A DNA stretch of 64,000 nucleotides from Desulfovibrio sp. TomC. Lineage in GTDB: Bacteria; Desulfobacterota; Desulfovibrionia; Desulfovibrionales; Desulfovibrionaceae. The DNA lies in the NCBI RefSeq assembly GCF_000801335.2, contig NZ_JSEH01000002.1:248001-312000 (forward strand). The letters are read 5' to 3'. Positions 8,780-18,195 of this stretch are shown in pieces. Below the pieces are notes generated by a model. It was not told the origin of the DNA and searched no databases. It was given only the letters and a program-made list of their open reading frames with translations. A program made the translations under genes and the position numbers. Every line of letters starts with the position of its first letter. The first letter of the stretch is position 1.

Positions 8780-8905
8780 TTCGCGTACTCTTCCTAATGG
8801 AAAAAGACGATTCTTTATAATTGGTTGAGACAACTTCCCGAAAAGGGTTGGGCATCGTGTGCAACCCGGGGATAAGCCTCCAGTATCCTTTACGGAGTCT
8901 GCGCC

Positions 8906-9373
8906 ATGGCCCTCGTCAAACCCTGTCCCCAGTGCGGCCACCCCATTGTCCACTATCGCAACCCCGTGCCCACGGTGGATACGCTGATCCATCTGCCCGG
9001 ACGCGGCGTGGTCCTGGTCGAGCGTCTCAATGAACCCTACGGCTGGGCCTTGCCCGGCGGCTTTGTCGACTACGGCGAAGCGGCCGAGGCGGCGGCCATC
9101 CGCGAGGCCAAGGAAGAGACCGGGCTGACCGTGGAATTGACTGCCCTGCTTGGCGTTTATTCCGATCCGTCCCGGGACCCGCGCCAGCATACGTTAAGCG
9201 TCGTCTACATCGCCCAGGCCCTGGACCCCGACGAACTGGCCGCCGGCGACGACGCCAAGGGCGTGGACGTTTTCCCTGTCGGGAAGTGGCCGGAGCCGCT
9301 GTGTTTTGACCATGCACGCATACTCAACGATTACGCCATGCTTTTAAAGCGGATCAAACCGCGGGAGCGATAA
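8906..9373 (+). CDS. Nudix hydrolase with N-terminal zinc ribbon
   Basis: 155 residues. An N-terminal half zinc ribbon CPQCGH (residues 8-13) precedes the Nudix fold. The Nudix box matches GX5EX7REUXEEXGU exactly ([20 protein letters not shown], then ETGL). Members hydrolyse nucleoside diphosphates linked to a moiety X; with this ribbon they are often ADP-ribose or NADH pyrophosphatase-like or housecleaning enzymes. Substrate not deducible. Divergent from the GT9 gene. Confidence 0.9.
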   Translation: MALVKPCPQCGHPIVHYRNPVPTVDTLIHLPGRGVVLVERLNEPYGWALPGGFVDYGEAAEAAAIREAKEETGLTVELTALLGVYSDPSRDPRQHTLSVVYIAQALDPDELAAGDDAKGVDVFPVGKWPEPLCFDHARILNDYAMLLKRIKPRER

Positions 9374-9390
9374 CGGATAGGGCTTTACAG

Positions 9391-9451
9391 CCTTGCGCCG
9401 GCGGCGGTTTCCTGAAAGACCGGACCGGGTCGCCGTGTACGCGGCGCAAGG
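9391..9451. repeat. 10-bp inverted repeat with 41-bp loop between nudix and glgA
   Basis: CCTTGCGCCG (9391-9400) and CGGCGCAAGG (9442-9451) are perfect inverted arms. No T-run follows. It could fold in the glgA leader or act as a weak terminator of the Nudix gene. Confidence 0.4.
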
Positions 9452-9526
9452 ATGCTCGACACGATACGCGATCAAGGGGCGCTGTCCCGTTGTCGCGGAT
9501 TGCAACCGGCCATGCCGAGGAGTGCG

Positions 9527-10984
9527 ATGAAGTTTCATCACAAGGTCCTCTTCGTTGCTTCGGAAATGTATCCCTTCTCCAAGACCGGCGGTCTGGGAGA
9601 CGTCATGGGGGCATTGCCCAAGGAACTCAAACGCCAGGGCGTCAACGTCGCCCTGATTGCCCCATACTACGGCCGTCTCAACCACGGCGACCACCAGCTG
9701 CGCCTGATCTATTCCAAGTGCCGCGTCGGCTATCCCTGGGCTCCGATCACCGCCGACATCTACACGGCCACCTGCGATGACGTGCCGGTCTATTTCGTCC
9801 AGCGCGGTGAATATTTCGACCGCCGTTTTTATTACAATACCCATGACGGCGATTATTTCGACAACTGCGAACGTTTTCTGTTCTTCTGTCGGGCCACCAT
9901 GGCCTGGGCCAGCCGCCTCGACGGCGCGCCGGCCATTGTCCACGCCCACGACTGGCAGGCCGCCCTGGTGCCGGCCTATCTGCACTTCCTGCGCCCGGCT
10001 GCCCCGTTTTGGCGCAACACCAAGACGGTGATGACCATTCACAACTTGGCCTTCCAAGGCCGGTTCGCTTCTCGTCTGTTTTTTGATTCAGGCCTGCCCA
10101 AGGAAGCCTGGGGCATGGACGGTGCGGAGTTCTGGGGCGATTTCAACCTGCTCAAGGCCGGCATTGCCTATTCCGACATCATCACCACGGTCAGTCCCAC
10201 CTATGCCCTGGAAATCCTCTATCCGCAGTTCGGCTGCGGCCTGGAAGGCATCCTGACCAAGCGGGCTCCGCAACTGCGCGGCATTTTAAACGGCGCTGAC
10301 TACACCGTCTGGGATCCGATAAACGACCGCCATCTGCCAAGCACCTACAGCCCCGACGATCTGTCCGGCAAGGACATCTGCAAGCGCAACCTCGTGGCTG
10401 AACTGGGCTTGGACCGCCGGTTCCTCAAGCGGCCCATCCTGGGCTTTATCGGCCGCATCCGCGACCAGAAAGGCATCGATCTGCTGATCGACATCATGGG
10501 CCGCATCATGGCCAAGGACGCAGCCGTCGTGGTCCTTGGCGAGGGCAGCCTCGATTACGAGGCCGTGCTGCTCGACATGATGGAAAATTATCCCGGCCAG
10601 CTGGCCGTGCGCATCGGTTATACCGAAGACTTGGCCCACCGCATCCAGGCCGGTTCCGATATCTTTCTCATGCCGTCCCGCTACGAACCGTGCGGGCTGA
10701 CCCAGATGTACGCCCTGCGTTTCGGCACACCGCCTGTGGCCACGGCTGTTGGCGGCCTGCGCGACACCATCGTGCCCTGGCCTGATCCGGAAGCCACCGG
10801 GTTCACCTTTTCCGACACCGACCCGGAACTGTTTTATCGGGCCATCCTCGATGCTCTGGAGATGTGGAACCAGCCCGAAGCGTGGCGGACCATGGTGGTG
10901 CGGGCCATGCGGGCGGATTATTCCTGGGAAAAAGCGGCCAAGAACTATATCAATCTCTACCGGGAACTTGGGGCGGACATCTAA
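9527..10984 (+). CDS. glgA: glycogen synthase (ADP-glucose)
   Basis: 485 residues from ATG 9527 (GAGG 6-10 nt upstream; the frame opens further upstream but the family N-terminus [19 protein letters not shown] fits here). GT5 fold: KTGGLGDV at residues 19-26 is the ADP-glucose-binding KxGGL motif. [15 protein letters not shown] opens the C-terminal domain, and [20 protein letters not shown] followed by [10 protein letters not shown] is the conserved glutamate/second GGL region. It transfers glucose from ADP-glucose to alpha-1,4-glucan. glgB lies 215 bp downstream on the same strand. Confidence 0.96.
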   Translation: MKFHHKVLFVASEMYPFSKTGGLGDVMGALPKELKRQGVNVALIAPYYGRLNHGDHQLRLIYSKCRVGYPWAPITADIYTATCDDVPVYFVQRGEYFDRRFYYNTHDGDYFDNCERFLFFCRATMAWASRLDGAPAIVHAHDWQAALVPAYLHFLRPAAPFWRNTKTVMTIHNLAFQGRFASRLFFDSGLPKEAWGMDGAEFWGDFNLLKAGIAYSDIITTVSPTYALEILYPQFGCGLEGILTKRAPQLRGILNGADYTVWDPINDRHLPSTYSPDDLSGKDICKRNLVAELGLDRRFLKRPILGFIGRIRDQKGIDLLIDIMGRIMAKDAAVVVLGEGSLDYEAVLLDMMENYPGQLAVRIGYTEDLAHRIQAGSDIFLMPSRYEPCGLTQMYALRFGTPPVATAVGGLRDTIVPWPDPEATGFTFSDTDPELFYRAILDALEMWNQPEAWRTMVVRAMRADYSWEKAAKNYINLYRELGADI

Positions 10985-10990
10985 TATCGC

Positions 10991-11024
10991 GTTCCCAACA
11001 AAACAGTGCTGTTTTGTTGCGAAC
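10991..11024. repeat. inverted repeat downstream of glgA
   Basis: AACAAAACAG-TG-CTGTTTTGTT (10997-11018) is a perfect palindrome. GTTC/GAAC extends it outward past a 2-nt mismatch (10991-11024). It starts 7 nt after the glgA stop and has no T-run. It could be a terminator variant or an operator upstream of glgB. Confidence 0.5.
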
Positions 11025-11199
11025 ACCTGTTATGATTCCGATCTACTGTCACGCCAACAAGGATAACGGCGTTTCTTATACGTGACACGAGGCGCGCCCC
11101 TCTTCCGTCTCCCGGCGCGAACGACGCCGGTTGTCTACGGTTCGACGCCGTCGCCGACCCATGACGGCATTGCCGCTCGCGCGGCCCAAAGGAGTCCCC

Positions 11200-13128
11200 A
11201 TGCCCACATCCGCTGCGTCCATACTGCCGTGCCTGCCTGTTGCCCTCGGCGAATTGGATATTTTTCTGTTTGGCCAGGGCAAGCACTGGGACCTGTATCG
11301 GGTGCTGGGCGCTCATGGCCATAACGGTCCTGACGGGGTGGGCTATCGGTTCGCTGTCTGGGCGCCCAACGCCCAAGCGATCTCGGTCGTCTGCGATCAA
11401 AACGACTGGACCCCGGGTCGTCATGCCCTGTATCCCGTGGCCGCTTCGGGCATTTGGGCCGGATTCATCCCGGGGTTTGAAAAAGGCTGGCTCTACAAGT
11501 TCGCCGTCAAACAGAAGCACGGCGAAACCGTGCTCAAAGCCGATCCCTTCGCCCTGTGCACGGAGATGCGTCCCGGCATCGCCGCCCGGGCCTGGGACCT
11601 CGACGGCTATGTCTGGCAGGACGAGGCCTGGATGGCCATGCGTCGGGAAAAAGGCCTGCCGCTTAATGACGCCATTTCCATCTACGAGGTCCACCCCGGA
11701 TCCTGGCGCTGGAAAAGCGAGGAGTACGGCTCGTTTTATTCCTACCGCGATCTGGCCGAAACCCTGGTGCCCTATGTGCACGACCTGGGCTTTACCCATA
11801 TCGAATTCATGCCCCTGGCCGAGCATCCCCTCGACGAATCCTGGGGCTACCAGACCGGCCATTATTTCGCCCCGACCTCCCGCTTCGGCAGCCCGGAAGA
11901 CCTGCGCTATCTGATCGACGTCTGCCACCAAAACGGCATCGGCGTCATCCTCGACTGGGTGCCGGCCCATTTCCCCAAGGATGCCTGGGGGCTTGGCCGC
12001 TTTGACGGCACAGGTCTTTTTGAACATGAAGACCCCCGCCAGGGCGAGCATCCGGACTGGGGCACCTATGTCTTTAATTACGACCGCCACGAGGTCAAAA
12101 ATTTCCTGCTGGCCAATGCCCTGTATTGGTTTAAGGAATTCCATGTGGACGGGCTTCGCATCGACGCCGTGGCCAGTATGCTCTACCTCGATTATTCGCG
12201 GGAGGAGGGCCAGTGGATTCCCAATAAGTACGGCGGCAAGGAGAATATCGGGGCCATTGAACTGTTGCGCGAATTAAACGGCGTCGTCCACGAGCATTTC
12301 CCCGGCGCGTCCATGATCGCCGAAGAATCCACCTCCTGGCCCGGCGTCTCCCGGCCGGTCTACACCGGGGGCCTGGGATTCACCTTTAAGTGGAACATGG
12401 GTTGGATGAACGACACGCTCGACTACTTCGCCAAGGACCCCATCTACCGGGCCTATCACCAAAACCAGCTCACCTTTTCCATGCTCTACGCCTTTCACGA
12501 GAATTTCATTTTGCCGCTGTCCCACGATGAGGTCACCCACGGCAAAGGCTCGCTCATAAGCAAGATGCCCGGGGACCAGTGGCAGCAGATGGCCAATCTG
12601 CGGCTGTTTCTGGCCTACATGTGGGCCCATCCCGGCAAGAAGCTTATTTTCATGGGCTGCGAATTCGGCCAGTGGAAGGAGTGGAACTCCCGGGAACAAC
12701 TTGATTGGGTGCTGACCGAGTTTCCCAGCCATCAGGGCGTGGCCGAACTGCTGCGGGCGCTCAACCGCGTGCACAAGGAGCACCCCTCCATGCACGCCAA
12801 GGACAATGACTGGACCGGGTTTGAATGGGTGGACCTGTCGGACTACGCCGCCTCGGTCATCACCTTTTTGCGCAAATCCCCGGACGGAGCCCCGATTCTG
12901 TGGGTCTTTAACTTTACCCCCATCGTGCGCGAGAACTATACCGTCGGCTGCCGTATCCCCGGCTACTGGCGAGAGATCGCCAATACCGACGCGGCCCTTT
13001 TCGGAGGCACCAATGCCGGCAATGGCGGCGGCGTCATGGCCCAGCCCGCTGCCTACGGCGGCTGGCCCCACTACCTGTCACTGACGCTCCCCCCCCTGGC
13101 CGCCGTGGCCCTGACGCCTGAAGGATAA
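11200..13128 (+). CDS. glgB: 1,4-alpha-glucan branching enzyme
   Basis: 642 residues from ATG 11200, chosen over two upstream in-frame ATGs because AAAGGAG sits 6 nt before it. An N-terminal CBM48 (GYRFAVWAPNAQAISVVCDQ) is followed by a GH13 (beta/alpha)8 domain. The catalytic nucleophile is in GLRIDAVASM (Asp322), the acid/base in AEEST (Glu375) and the transition-state Asp in LSHDEVTHGKG. A C-terminal beta domain follows. It introduces alpha-1,6 branches into the glucan made by GlgA. Length is in the range for the shorter single-CBM48 enzymes. Confidence 0.96.
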   Translation: MPTSAASILPCLPVALGELDIFLFGQGKHWDLYRVLGAHGHNGPDGVGYRFAVWAPNAQAISVVCDQNDWTPGRHALYPVAASGIWAGFIPGFEKGWLYKFAVKQKHGETVLKADPFALCTEMRPGIAARAWDLDGYVWQDEAWMAMRREKGLPLNDAISIYEVHPGSWRWKSEEYGSFYSYRDLAETLVPYVHDLGFTHIEFMPLAEHPLDESWGYQTGHYFAPTSRFGSPEDLRYLIDVCHQNGIGVILDWVPAHFPKDAWGLGRFDGTGLFEHEDPRQGEHPDWGTYVFNYDRHEVKNFLLANALYWFKEFHVDGLRIDAVASMLYLDYSREEGQWIPNKYGGKENIGAIELLRELNGVVHEHFPGASMIAEESTSWPGVSRPVYTGGLGFTFKWNMGWMNDTLDYFAKDPIYRAYHQNQLTFSMLYAFHENFILPLSHDEVTHGKGSLISKMPGDQWQQMANLRLFLAYMWAHPGKKLIFMGCEFGQWKEWNSREQLDWVLTEFPSHQGVAELLRALNRVHKEHPSMHAKDNDWTGFEWVDLSDYAASVITFLRKSPDGAPILWVFNFTPIVRENYTVGCRIPGYWREIANTDAALFGGTNAGNGGGVMAQPAAYGGWPHYLSLTLPPLAAVALTPEG

Positions 13129-13133
13129 AAGAC

Positions 13134-13212
13134 TGGGAGGAGGCGTTGCCTCCTCCCAGACCCTCCTCCACCGGGGGGGATAATCCCCCCGGACCCCCTT
13201 GATAAGGGTGGG
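13134..13212. repeat. interspersed GC-rich palindromic element, copy B
   Basis: Begins 6 nt after the glgB stop. GGGAGGAGGC/GCCTCCTCCC (13136-13160) forms one hairpin. A second is centred on GGGGGGGATAATCCCCCC (about 13173-13190), followed by GGACCCCCTT. It shares the core with copies A and C and probably also terminates glgB transcription. Confidence 0.65.
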
Positions 13213-13306
13213 CCGGGTGTTGGCAAGTGTTTCGGGGGGAGACCCGGGACGGGGAGTTGACTCGCCTGGGAAGCGAAGCCCAACCCCAAGAGAAAGATGG
13301 AGTATT

Positions 13307-14350
13307 ATGACCGCGTCTGCCAATGCCGCCGCCTCTGCCGGAGCTGTCCCGATTCTGCTCACCCTCGGCGATGCCAACGGCCTGGGGCCGGAGCTGGCCT
13401 GCCGACTCCTTGGCGGCCAGGACGCCGTCGCCTGTGATCGTCCCGTTGCCCTGGTCGGACCGGAGTCGGCCTTGCTGTGGCATTGTGAGCGCCTGGGGCT
13501 GGCCCCATTCTGGACACGCCTGGAAGACGGTGGAGCCTTGGCTGGAGCCGCGCCCGGCGTCTGGCTGCTGGAACCGCCGCGTCTGGCCGGCCTGCCCGTC
13601 ACCCCGGGGCAGGAAACGCCGGCCGGTGGGCTGGCCGCCGGGGAAAGCCTGGAATACGTCGTGACGCTCCTGGCCGCCCATCCCGACTGGGGGCTGGTCA
13701 CCGGGCCGCTGTCCAAGGCAGCGCTCAATGCCGCCGGCTTCGTCTTCCCGGGCCACACCGAATTTCTGGCCGAACGCTCGGGCGTAGGGCGAAAGGGCGT
13801 GTGCATGCACCTGTGCGGCCCGATTTTGCGGGTGAGCCTCGTCACCACCCATCCGCCCTTGGCCAGGGTGCCGTCCCTTGTCACCTACGACCGGGTGACC
13901 CGTTGCCTGGAACTCACCTGGAACTATGTGCGACGCCTGGGCGTGGCCGACAAGCCCATTGCCGTGTGCGGCTTAAATCCCCATGCCGGTGAGGGTGGAC
14001 TGCTCGGCCACGAGGATGAGGACGTGGTGCGCCCGGCCGTGGCCGCGGCCGTGGCCAAGGGTGTTTCGGCTGTCGGGCCGTTGCCGGCGGATACGGTTTT
14101 TTATCGGGCCGCCCAGGGCGAATTTTCCGCCGTCCTGGCCATGTACCATGATCAGGGCCTGCCGCCGCTCAAGCTCCTCCACTTCAAAGACACGGTCAAC
14201 GTGACCCTGGGCCTGCCCTTTGTGCGCACCTCGGTCGGCCACGGCACGGCCTTTGATCTGGTCGGTACGGGCAAGGCGGCCGTCAGCAGCTTGCAGGCAG
14301 CTTTGCTTCTGGCCAAACGGCTGGTCGGTTCGAGAACTCCCAGGAAATGA
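13307..14350 (+). CDS. pdxA: 4-hydroxythreonine-4-phosphate dehydrogenase
   Basis: 347 residues from ATG 13307 (GGAG 5 nt upstream). It oxidises 4-phosphohydroxy-L-threonine in the DXP-dependent pyridoxal 5'-phosphate pathway. Family motifs: LTLGDANGLGPELA (N-terminal), VTGPLSKAALN, FPGHTEFLA with the metal-ligand His, CGLNPHAGEGGLLGHEDE, ADTVFYRA and MYHDQGLPPLKLLHF. The 3' end overlaps the next gene by 4 nt (ATGA). Confidence 0.95.
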   Translation: MTASANAAASAGAVPILLTLGDANGLGPELACRLLGGQDAVACDRPVALVGPESALLWHCERLGLAPFWTRLEDGGALAGAAPGVWLLEPPRLAGLPVTPGQETPAGGLAAGESLEYVVTLLAAHPDWGLVTGPLSKAALNAAGFVFPGHTEFLAERSGVGRKGVCMHLCGPILRVSLVTTHPPLARVPSLVTYDRVTRCLELTWNYVRRLGVADKPIAVCGLNPHAGEGGLLGHEDEDVVRPAVAAAVAKGVSAVGPLPADTVFYRAAQGEFSAVLAMYHDQGLPPLKLLHFKDTVNVTLGLPFVRTSVGHGTAFDLVGTGKAAVSSLQAALLLAKRLVGSRTPRK

Positions 14351-15600
14351 CCATGATGCGACGACATCCGTTGGGTTCGTCGTCTTTCAAGGCGGCGTAT
14401 GCCTTGAGTGTTGTCGTCCTTTTGTGGGCGGCCGGACTCTTTGCCGCCACGGCCGAACAGCCCTTGCTGTTTCTCTCCGCGCCCGACCTTCTCCAGGCGC
14501 GAAGCGCCGTGGCGGCGGGGGACGCCAGGCTTGCCCCGGCCCTTGAACGCCTGCGCGACGAGTGCCGCGAGGCCATGGCAGTGGGACCTTGGTCGGTGGC
14601 CGATAAAAAGACGTTGCCGCCAAGCGGTGATGTCCATGACTACCAAAGCCAGCCCCCGTATTGGTGGCCCAACCCGGCCACGGCCGATGGCCAGCCTTCG
14701 GTGCAGCGTGACGGCGAGGTCAACCCGCAGTCCCGGGAAGGCGACGTTGCGGCGCTGGAACATCTGATCGAGACCGTCGACACCTTGTCGCTGGGCTACT
14801 TTTATACCGGGGGCACGGCGTTGGCCGAGCGGGCGGCCCTGTTGTTGCGGACGTTTTTTCTCGATCCGGCCACGGCCATGCACCCGCATCTGCGTTTTGC
14901 CCAAGTCGTGCCGGGCAAGGCGCAGGGTTCGGGGTTTGGCCTCATCGATACGCGCATGCTTCCGGTCGTGTGCGACGCCGCCACCTTGTTGCTCGGTTCC
15001 CCCGCCTGGAGCGAACGGGACATGCAGGGCTTGCGGGCCTGGTTCGCGGCCTATCTGGCATGGCTCCAGAACAGCCCGGAAGGGCGACAAGCCAGGGACG
15101 CCAAAAATAACCACGGCACCTGGTATGACGTGCAGACGGCGGCCTATGCCCTGTTTTGCGGACAGATCGATGCAGCCAGGACCGCCTTGGCCCGTTTTCC
15201 CGATCGTCTGGCCGTCCAGATCACTGCGGATGGGAGCCAGCCGTTGGAATTGGCCCGCACCCGGTCGTTGAGCTATAGCTTGAGCAATCTGGAAGGGCTG
15301 TTTCGCCTGATGCTTCTTGGCGACCGCCTTGGACTTGACCTGTGGCGGGCCGGACGGCCGGAGCAGGGCACTCCCCGGCAGGCCCTGGATTTCCTGGAAC
15401 CCTATCTTGGGGATCGGACTCCCTGGCCTTACAGACAAATCGCGCCCGTGGGCCATGCCCGGGGGATGGCCCTGGTGCTGCGGCTGGCGGCCAGGCACTA
15501 TGCGAACCCGGCCTATGAAGCGACTCTGGCCGCAGTGTTCGGGGAAAAGGCTTCCAAGCGCCGGGTCTGGCTGCTCTATCCTCCAGCTGCGGCCAACTGA
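14347..15600 (+). CDS. secreted alginate-lyase-family protein
   Basis: 417 residues. An N-terminal signal peptide (ALSVVVLLWAAGLFAATA, cut near residue 36) directs it to the periplasm or outside. The mature part has the (alpha/alpha)n toroid features of the PF05426 alginate lyase family: PPYWWPNP near residue 100, a central NNHGTWYDVQ motif with the expected catalytic Asn/His, and RTRSLSYS. Such proteins cleave or bind uronate polysaccharides by beta-elimination. No alginate biosynthesis genes are visible here, so substrate is open. Translationally coupled to pdxA, an odd pairing. Confidence 0.8.
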   Translation: MTMMRRHPLGSSSFKAAYALSVVVLLWAAGLFAATAEQPLLFLSAPDLLQARSAVAAGDARLAPALERLRDECREAMAVGPWSVADKKTLPPSGDVHDYQSQPPYWWPNPATADGQPSVQRDGEVNPQSREGDVAALEHLIETVDTLSLGYFYTGGTALAERAALLLRTFFLDPATAMHPHLRFAQVVPGKAQGSGFGLIDTRMLPVVCDAATLLLGSPAWSERDMQGLRAWFAAYLAWLQNSPEGRQARDAKNNHGTWYDVQTAAYALFCGQIDAARTALARFPDRLAVQITADGSQPLELARTRSLSYSLSNLEGLFRLMLLGDRLGLDLWRAGRPEQGTPRQALDFLEPYLGDRTPWPYRQIAPVGHARGMALVLRLAARHYANPAYEATLAAVFGEKASKRRVWLLYPPAAAN

Positions 15601-15627
15601 TCCAAAGACCGTGTCGGTCTTCGGGCT

Positions 15628-15655
15628 GTGGGTGGCGGCTTAAGCCACCACCCAC
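15628..15655. terminator. hairpin at the convergent alginate-lyase/uspA 3' ends
   Basis: GTGGGTGG-C-GGCTTAAGCC-A-CCACCCAC overlaps the uspA stop codon. A smaller AAGACC/GGTCTT hairpin lies at 15605-15621. No clear T-run on either strand, so termination strength is uncertain. Confidence 0.4.
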
Positions 15656-16128
15656 ACGGCCAGCCCTTTGGCGGCGTGGATGATCTTGGTCGAGACGCTG
15701 CCAAACAGAAATTCCTCCTGCTTCGACACCCCTCGCCGGCCGACCACCACCGTGCCAAAGCCGCCTTCAGTGGCCAGCCGCAGAATTTCCAGCGCAATGC
15801 TGGTGCCGATGCTGCATTCCTGGGCGTCACGCAGCGGCGAGCGGCAACTTTCCACAAAGCGCGTGGTCACTGCCGCCTCGGCTACGCCGGCGGCAACGAG
15901 CATGTCCCGGGCCTGGACCAAGGCAGCCTGCATGGTCTCAATGCGCTTGGCGCATTCCGCTTTCCAGGCCGCGTCGTCGGCAAACAGGTCACGGTCCGGC
16001 GGTCGCTCGATAGCCACCACCTCCACCTGTCGTCCGCCGTCGCAGCCGACCATGGCGGCTGTGTAGGCGACAGAACGTTGCGCATTCTCCGAACCATCGT
16101 AGGCAATGAGGATTTTATCCGTGTTCAT
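15640..16128 (-). CDS. universal stress protein (UspA family)
   Basis: 162 residues, one Usp domain. The N-terminal strand ILIAYDGSENAQRS contains the conserved Asp. The C-terminal VVVGRRGVSKQEEFLFGSVS fits the ATP-binding G-x2-G-x9-G(S/T) motif, so it is probably an ATP-binding Usp. It follows the kinase-like gene by 15 nt on the same strand (GGAG RBS in the gap) and is probably co-transcribed with it. Confidence 0.92.
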   Translation of the reverse strand: MNTDKILIAYDGSENAQRSVAYTAAMVGCDGGRQVEVVAIERPPDRDLFADDAAWKAECAKRIETMQAALVQARDMLVAAGVAEAAVTTRFVESCRSPLRDAQECSIGTSIALEILRLATEGGFGTVVVGRRGVSKQEEFLFGSVSTKIIHAAKGLAVWVVA

Positions 16129-16143
16129 GATTGCTCCGGTTGC

Positions 16144-17100
16144 TCAAAGCATTGGCTTGGACAGGGCATCGCGGACGCGCGACAGATCGTCGATCAATTC
16201 CCGCGTCGTGTCGTAATAGACCTCCGCAGCCAGGGAGTATCGCAGCAGGATCCGATTGAGACTGTCCGGGATGTAGGGAAACAGTTTTTGAAGATTGACG
16301 ATGCGATTGGGGAACATGATGGAGCAGTCGTCAGTGCTGATCTCGGCGCGCTTGGCTGGGGTCAGAGCCTGGGTGGTGTGCTGTCCCATGCCGACCAGAA
16401 ATTGGATGATGTTCCCCAAGCCGAAGAGATCGAGGCCAAAGGGACTTTCCCGGAAATCAAAGGTGTAGTCGAAATCGATCCAGCAATAACGGCCGGTGTC
16501 GTAGAGCACGTAGAGATGGTCGCGTCGGATGTCGCCATGTTTTTCGCCCCGGTCATGGAGCCACTGTATTGCCTGGCAGGCCTCGATGAAGCGTTCCAGT
16601 ACTTCCGGGAACAGTTCATGGAAATAGTCGCGGTGGGGCATCTCCAGGGCTTCGATTTTTTCATCGAGGCGTTTGCCTGAGACGACGTCCAAAATGCGGA
16701 CCGGGTTTCCCACTGTATCGTAGATGGTCACCCCCTGCATGAACCGGCTGTCACCGTGGACCAGATCGAGGATGCGGGTCTCCTTGCGCGGGCTTCGGGT
16801 GCAGGTAACCACCATGGAGCCAATGGTCATGGGGAATGTTTCGTGAAAGACAAGCTTTAAGATGTTGCGCTCCCCGGTTTCCAGGCAGCGGCAGCGCTTG
16901 ACCCAGAACTTGGGGTCTTCCATGCCGAATCGGCGCTCGGCCTCGTCGCGAAGGACCAGAAAATGGCGATCTTTCAGGACGATGACGTCGCCATGGCTGA
17001 TACGCATGAACTCGGTCGTGTCGGTGTAGAGGTCGCCGACGTGGCGGGCCGGAAAATCCGGGGCCATCTTTGTGAGCAGTTCGCGGGCTGATGGGGCCAA
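16144..17100 (-). CDS. serine/threonine protein kinase-like protein
   Basis: 318 residues if translation starts at TTG 17100, which has GGAGG 5 nt upstream; the next in-frame ATG (17067) has a poor site. The C-terminal lobe shows kinase features: LHDRGEKHGDIRRDHLYVLY (catalytic-loop HGD replacing HRD) and CWIDFDYTFDFR (DFD replacing DFG) followed by FGLDLFGLGNII. The N-terminal glycine-rich loop is not obvious. It may phosphorylate a small molecule or protein, or be a pseudokinase. It pairs with the downstream uspA. Confidence 0.65.
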   Translation of the reverse strand: MAPSARELLTKMAPDFPARHVGDLYTDTTEFMRISHGDVIVLKDRHFLVLRDEAERRFGMEDPKFWVKRCRCLETGERNILKLVFHETFPMTIGSMVVTCTRSPRKETRILDLVHGDSRFMQGVTIYDTVGNPVRILDVVSGKRLDEKIEALEMPHRDYFHELFPEVLERFIEACQAIQWLHDRGEKHGDIRRDHLYVLYDTGRYCWIDFDYTFDFRESPFGLDLFGLGNIIQFLVGMGQHTTQALTPAKRAEISTDDCSIMFPNRIVNLQKLFPYIPDSLNRILLRYSLAAEVYYDTTRELIDDLSRVRDALSKPML

Positions 17101-17263
17101 GGATGCCTCCGTATCGCAAAAGGAGTTCCCATATCTTTTGCCCCAATTGCCACGCTTCGGCAATGCCCAACCCCGGGGTACGCCTGGGGAAAAGGAGAAG
17201 GATACCGGATTTGCGGCCAGACCGGCCCGTTTCGCAGCGACCGGACTTGTCGACAATTCCTTG

Positions 17264-17278
17264 GCAGTGTTACACTGC
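17264..17278. promoter_or_regulatory. 15-bp palindrome in the divergent kinase/SDR region
   Basis: GCAGTGT-T-ACACTGC is a perfect 7-bp inverted repeat. A second, shorter palindrome TTGTCGACAA lies at 17247-17256. Both are in the 281-bp divergent gap between the kinase-like gene and the SDR gene. Probable operator for an unidentified regulator. Confidence 0.4.
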
Positions 17279-17381
17279 AAGCAAGAAGACGCAGTCGGGC
17301 CGCGTCCCTGTCGCATGGGGCGACTGCGGCCCGGGCTGACAAACGTGTCGGCCGGCGTCGGACCCAGGAGTGGAAAACAGT

Positions 17382-18122
17382 ATGGATCAGAAACGGGTTG
17401 CCATTGTGACGGGAGCGTCCCGGGGTATCGGCGCGGCCATTGCCAAGCGGCTGGCGGCCGACGGGCTGGCTGTGGTCGTCAATTACGTCGCTGGCGAGGC
17501 CAAGGCCCAGGCTGTGGTCAAAGACATCGTGGCTGCCGGCGGGCACGGCGTGGCCATCCGGGCCGACGTATCCGATTCCGGAGATGCCGCCAAACTGTAC
17601 GAGGCGGCCGAAGCAGTGTTTGGCGGGGTGGACGTGCTCGTCAACAATGCCGGGGTGATGCAGCCCGGATTGGTTCCTTTGGCCGACACCGACGACGCGC
17701 TTTTTGACCGGTTGGTGTCGATCAATCTGCGCGGCAGCTTCAACATGCTGCGTCTGGCCGCGTCGAAGTTGCGCCAGGGCGGGCGCATCGTCAACTTTTC
17801 GTCGAGCGTGGTCGGTCTGGCTCCTGCGGGCTATTCCATCTACGCCGGCACCAAGGCAGCTATGGAGACCATCACCGCTATCTTTGCCAAGGAGCTGCGC
17901 GGCCGGGATATTGCTGTGACGGCCCTGGCTCCCGGGCCGGTTGGCACCGAGCTTTTTCTGACCGGCAAGACGCCGGAGATGGTGGAAAAAATCGCCCAGG
18001 CCACACCCATGGGCCGCCTGGGAACACCTGAAGACATCGCCGGGGTGGTGGCCTTTCTGGTCGGGCCGGAAGGCGGCTGGATCAACGGCGCGGTCATCCG
18101 GGCCAACGGGGGCATGGTCTAG
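17382..18122 (+). CDS. short-chain dehydrogenase/reductase (SDR)
   Basis: 246 residues from ATG 17382; a GTG four codons earlier (17370) overlaps the AGGAG site. Classical SDR: TGASRGIGAAIAKRL (NADP/NAD-binding TGxxxGxG), NNAG, catalytic Ser in FSSSVVGLA and YAGTK (YxxxK). The C-terminus GGWINGAVIRANGGMV is FabG-like. It reduces or oxidises a carbonyl/alcohol with NAD(P)H. The substrate is not deducible, and as a single gene away from fab genes it is more likely an accessory SDR than FabG. Confidence 0.9.
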   Translation: MDQKRVAIVTGASRGIGAAIAKRLAADGLAVVVNYVAGEAKAQAVVKDIVAAGGHGVAIRADVSDSGDAAKLYEAAEAVFGGVDVLVNNAGVMQPGLVPLADTDDALFDRLVSINLRGSFNMLRLAASKLRQGGRIVNFSSSVVGLAPAGYSIYAGTKAAMETITAIFAKELRGRDIAVTALAPGPVGTELFLTGKTPEMVEKIAQATPMGRLGTPEDIAGVVAFLVGPEGGWINGAVIRANGGMV

Positions 18123-18146
18123 GGGCGGAGCTCGTCGCTGCGTCCC

Positions 18147-18170
18147 TCAAAAATACGTCAGTATTTTTGA
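18147..18170. terminator. bidirectional terminator between SDR and thioesterase genes
   Basis: TCAAAAATAC-GTCA-GTATTTTTGA is a perfect 10-bp stem, A-rich on one side and T-rich on the other. It sits 24 nt after the SDR stop in a convergent gap. Confidence 0.65.
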
Positions 18171-18195
18171 TAAAAATAATTATATGAGCATATTA

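Noticed and set aside
8780-9190. N-terminal extension of the GT9 frame
   Set aside because: Antisense to the Nudix gene; the GT9 fold and an RBS place the start at 8779.
13134-13212. CRISPR-like repeat cluster
   Set aside because: Single palindromic element with no regular spacers; same family occurs singly at three other loci.
17264-17278. sigma54 promoter reading of TTGGCAGTGTTACACTGC
   Set aside because: GG to GC spacing is not 10 nt; better explained as a short palindromic operator.
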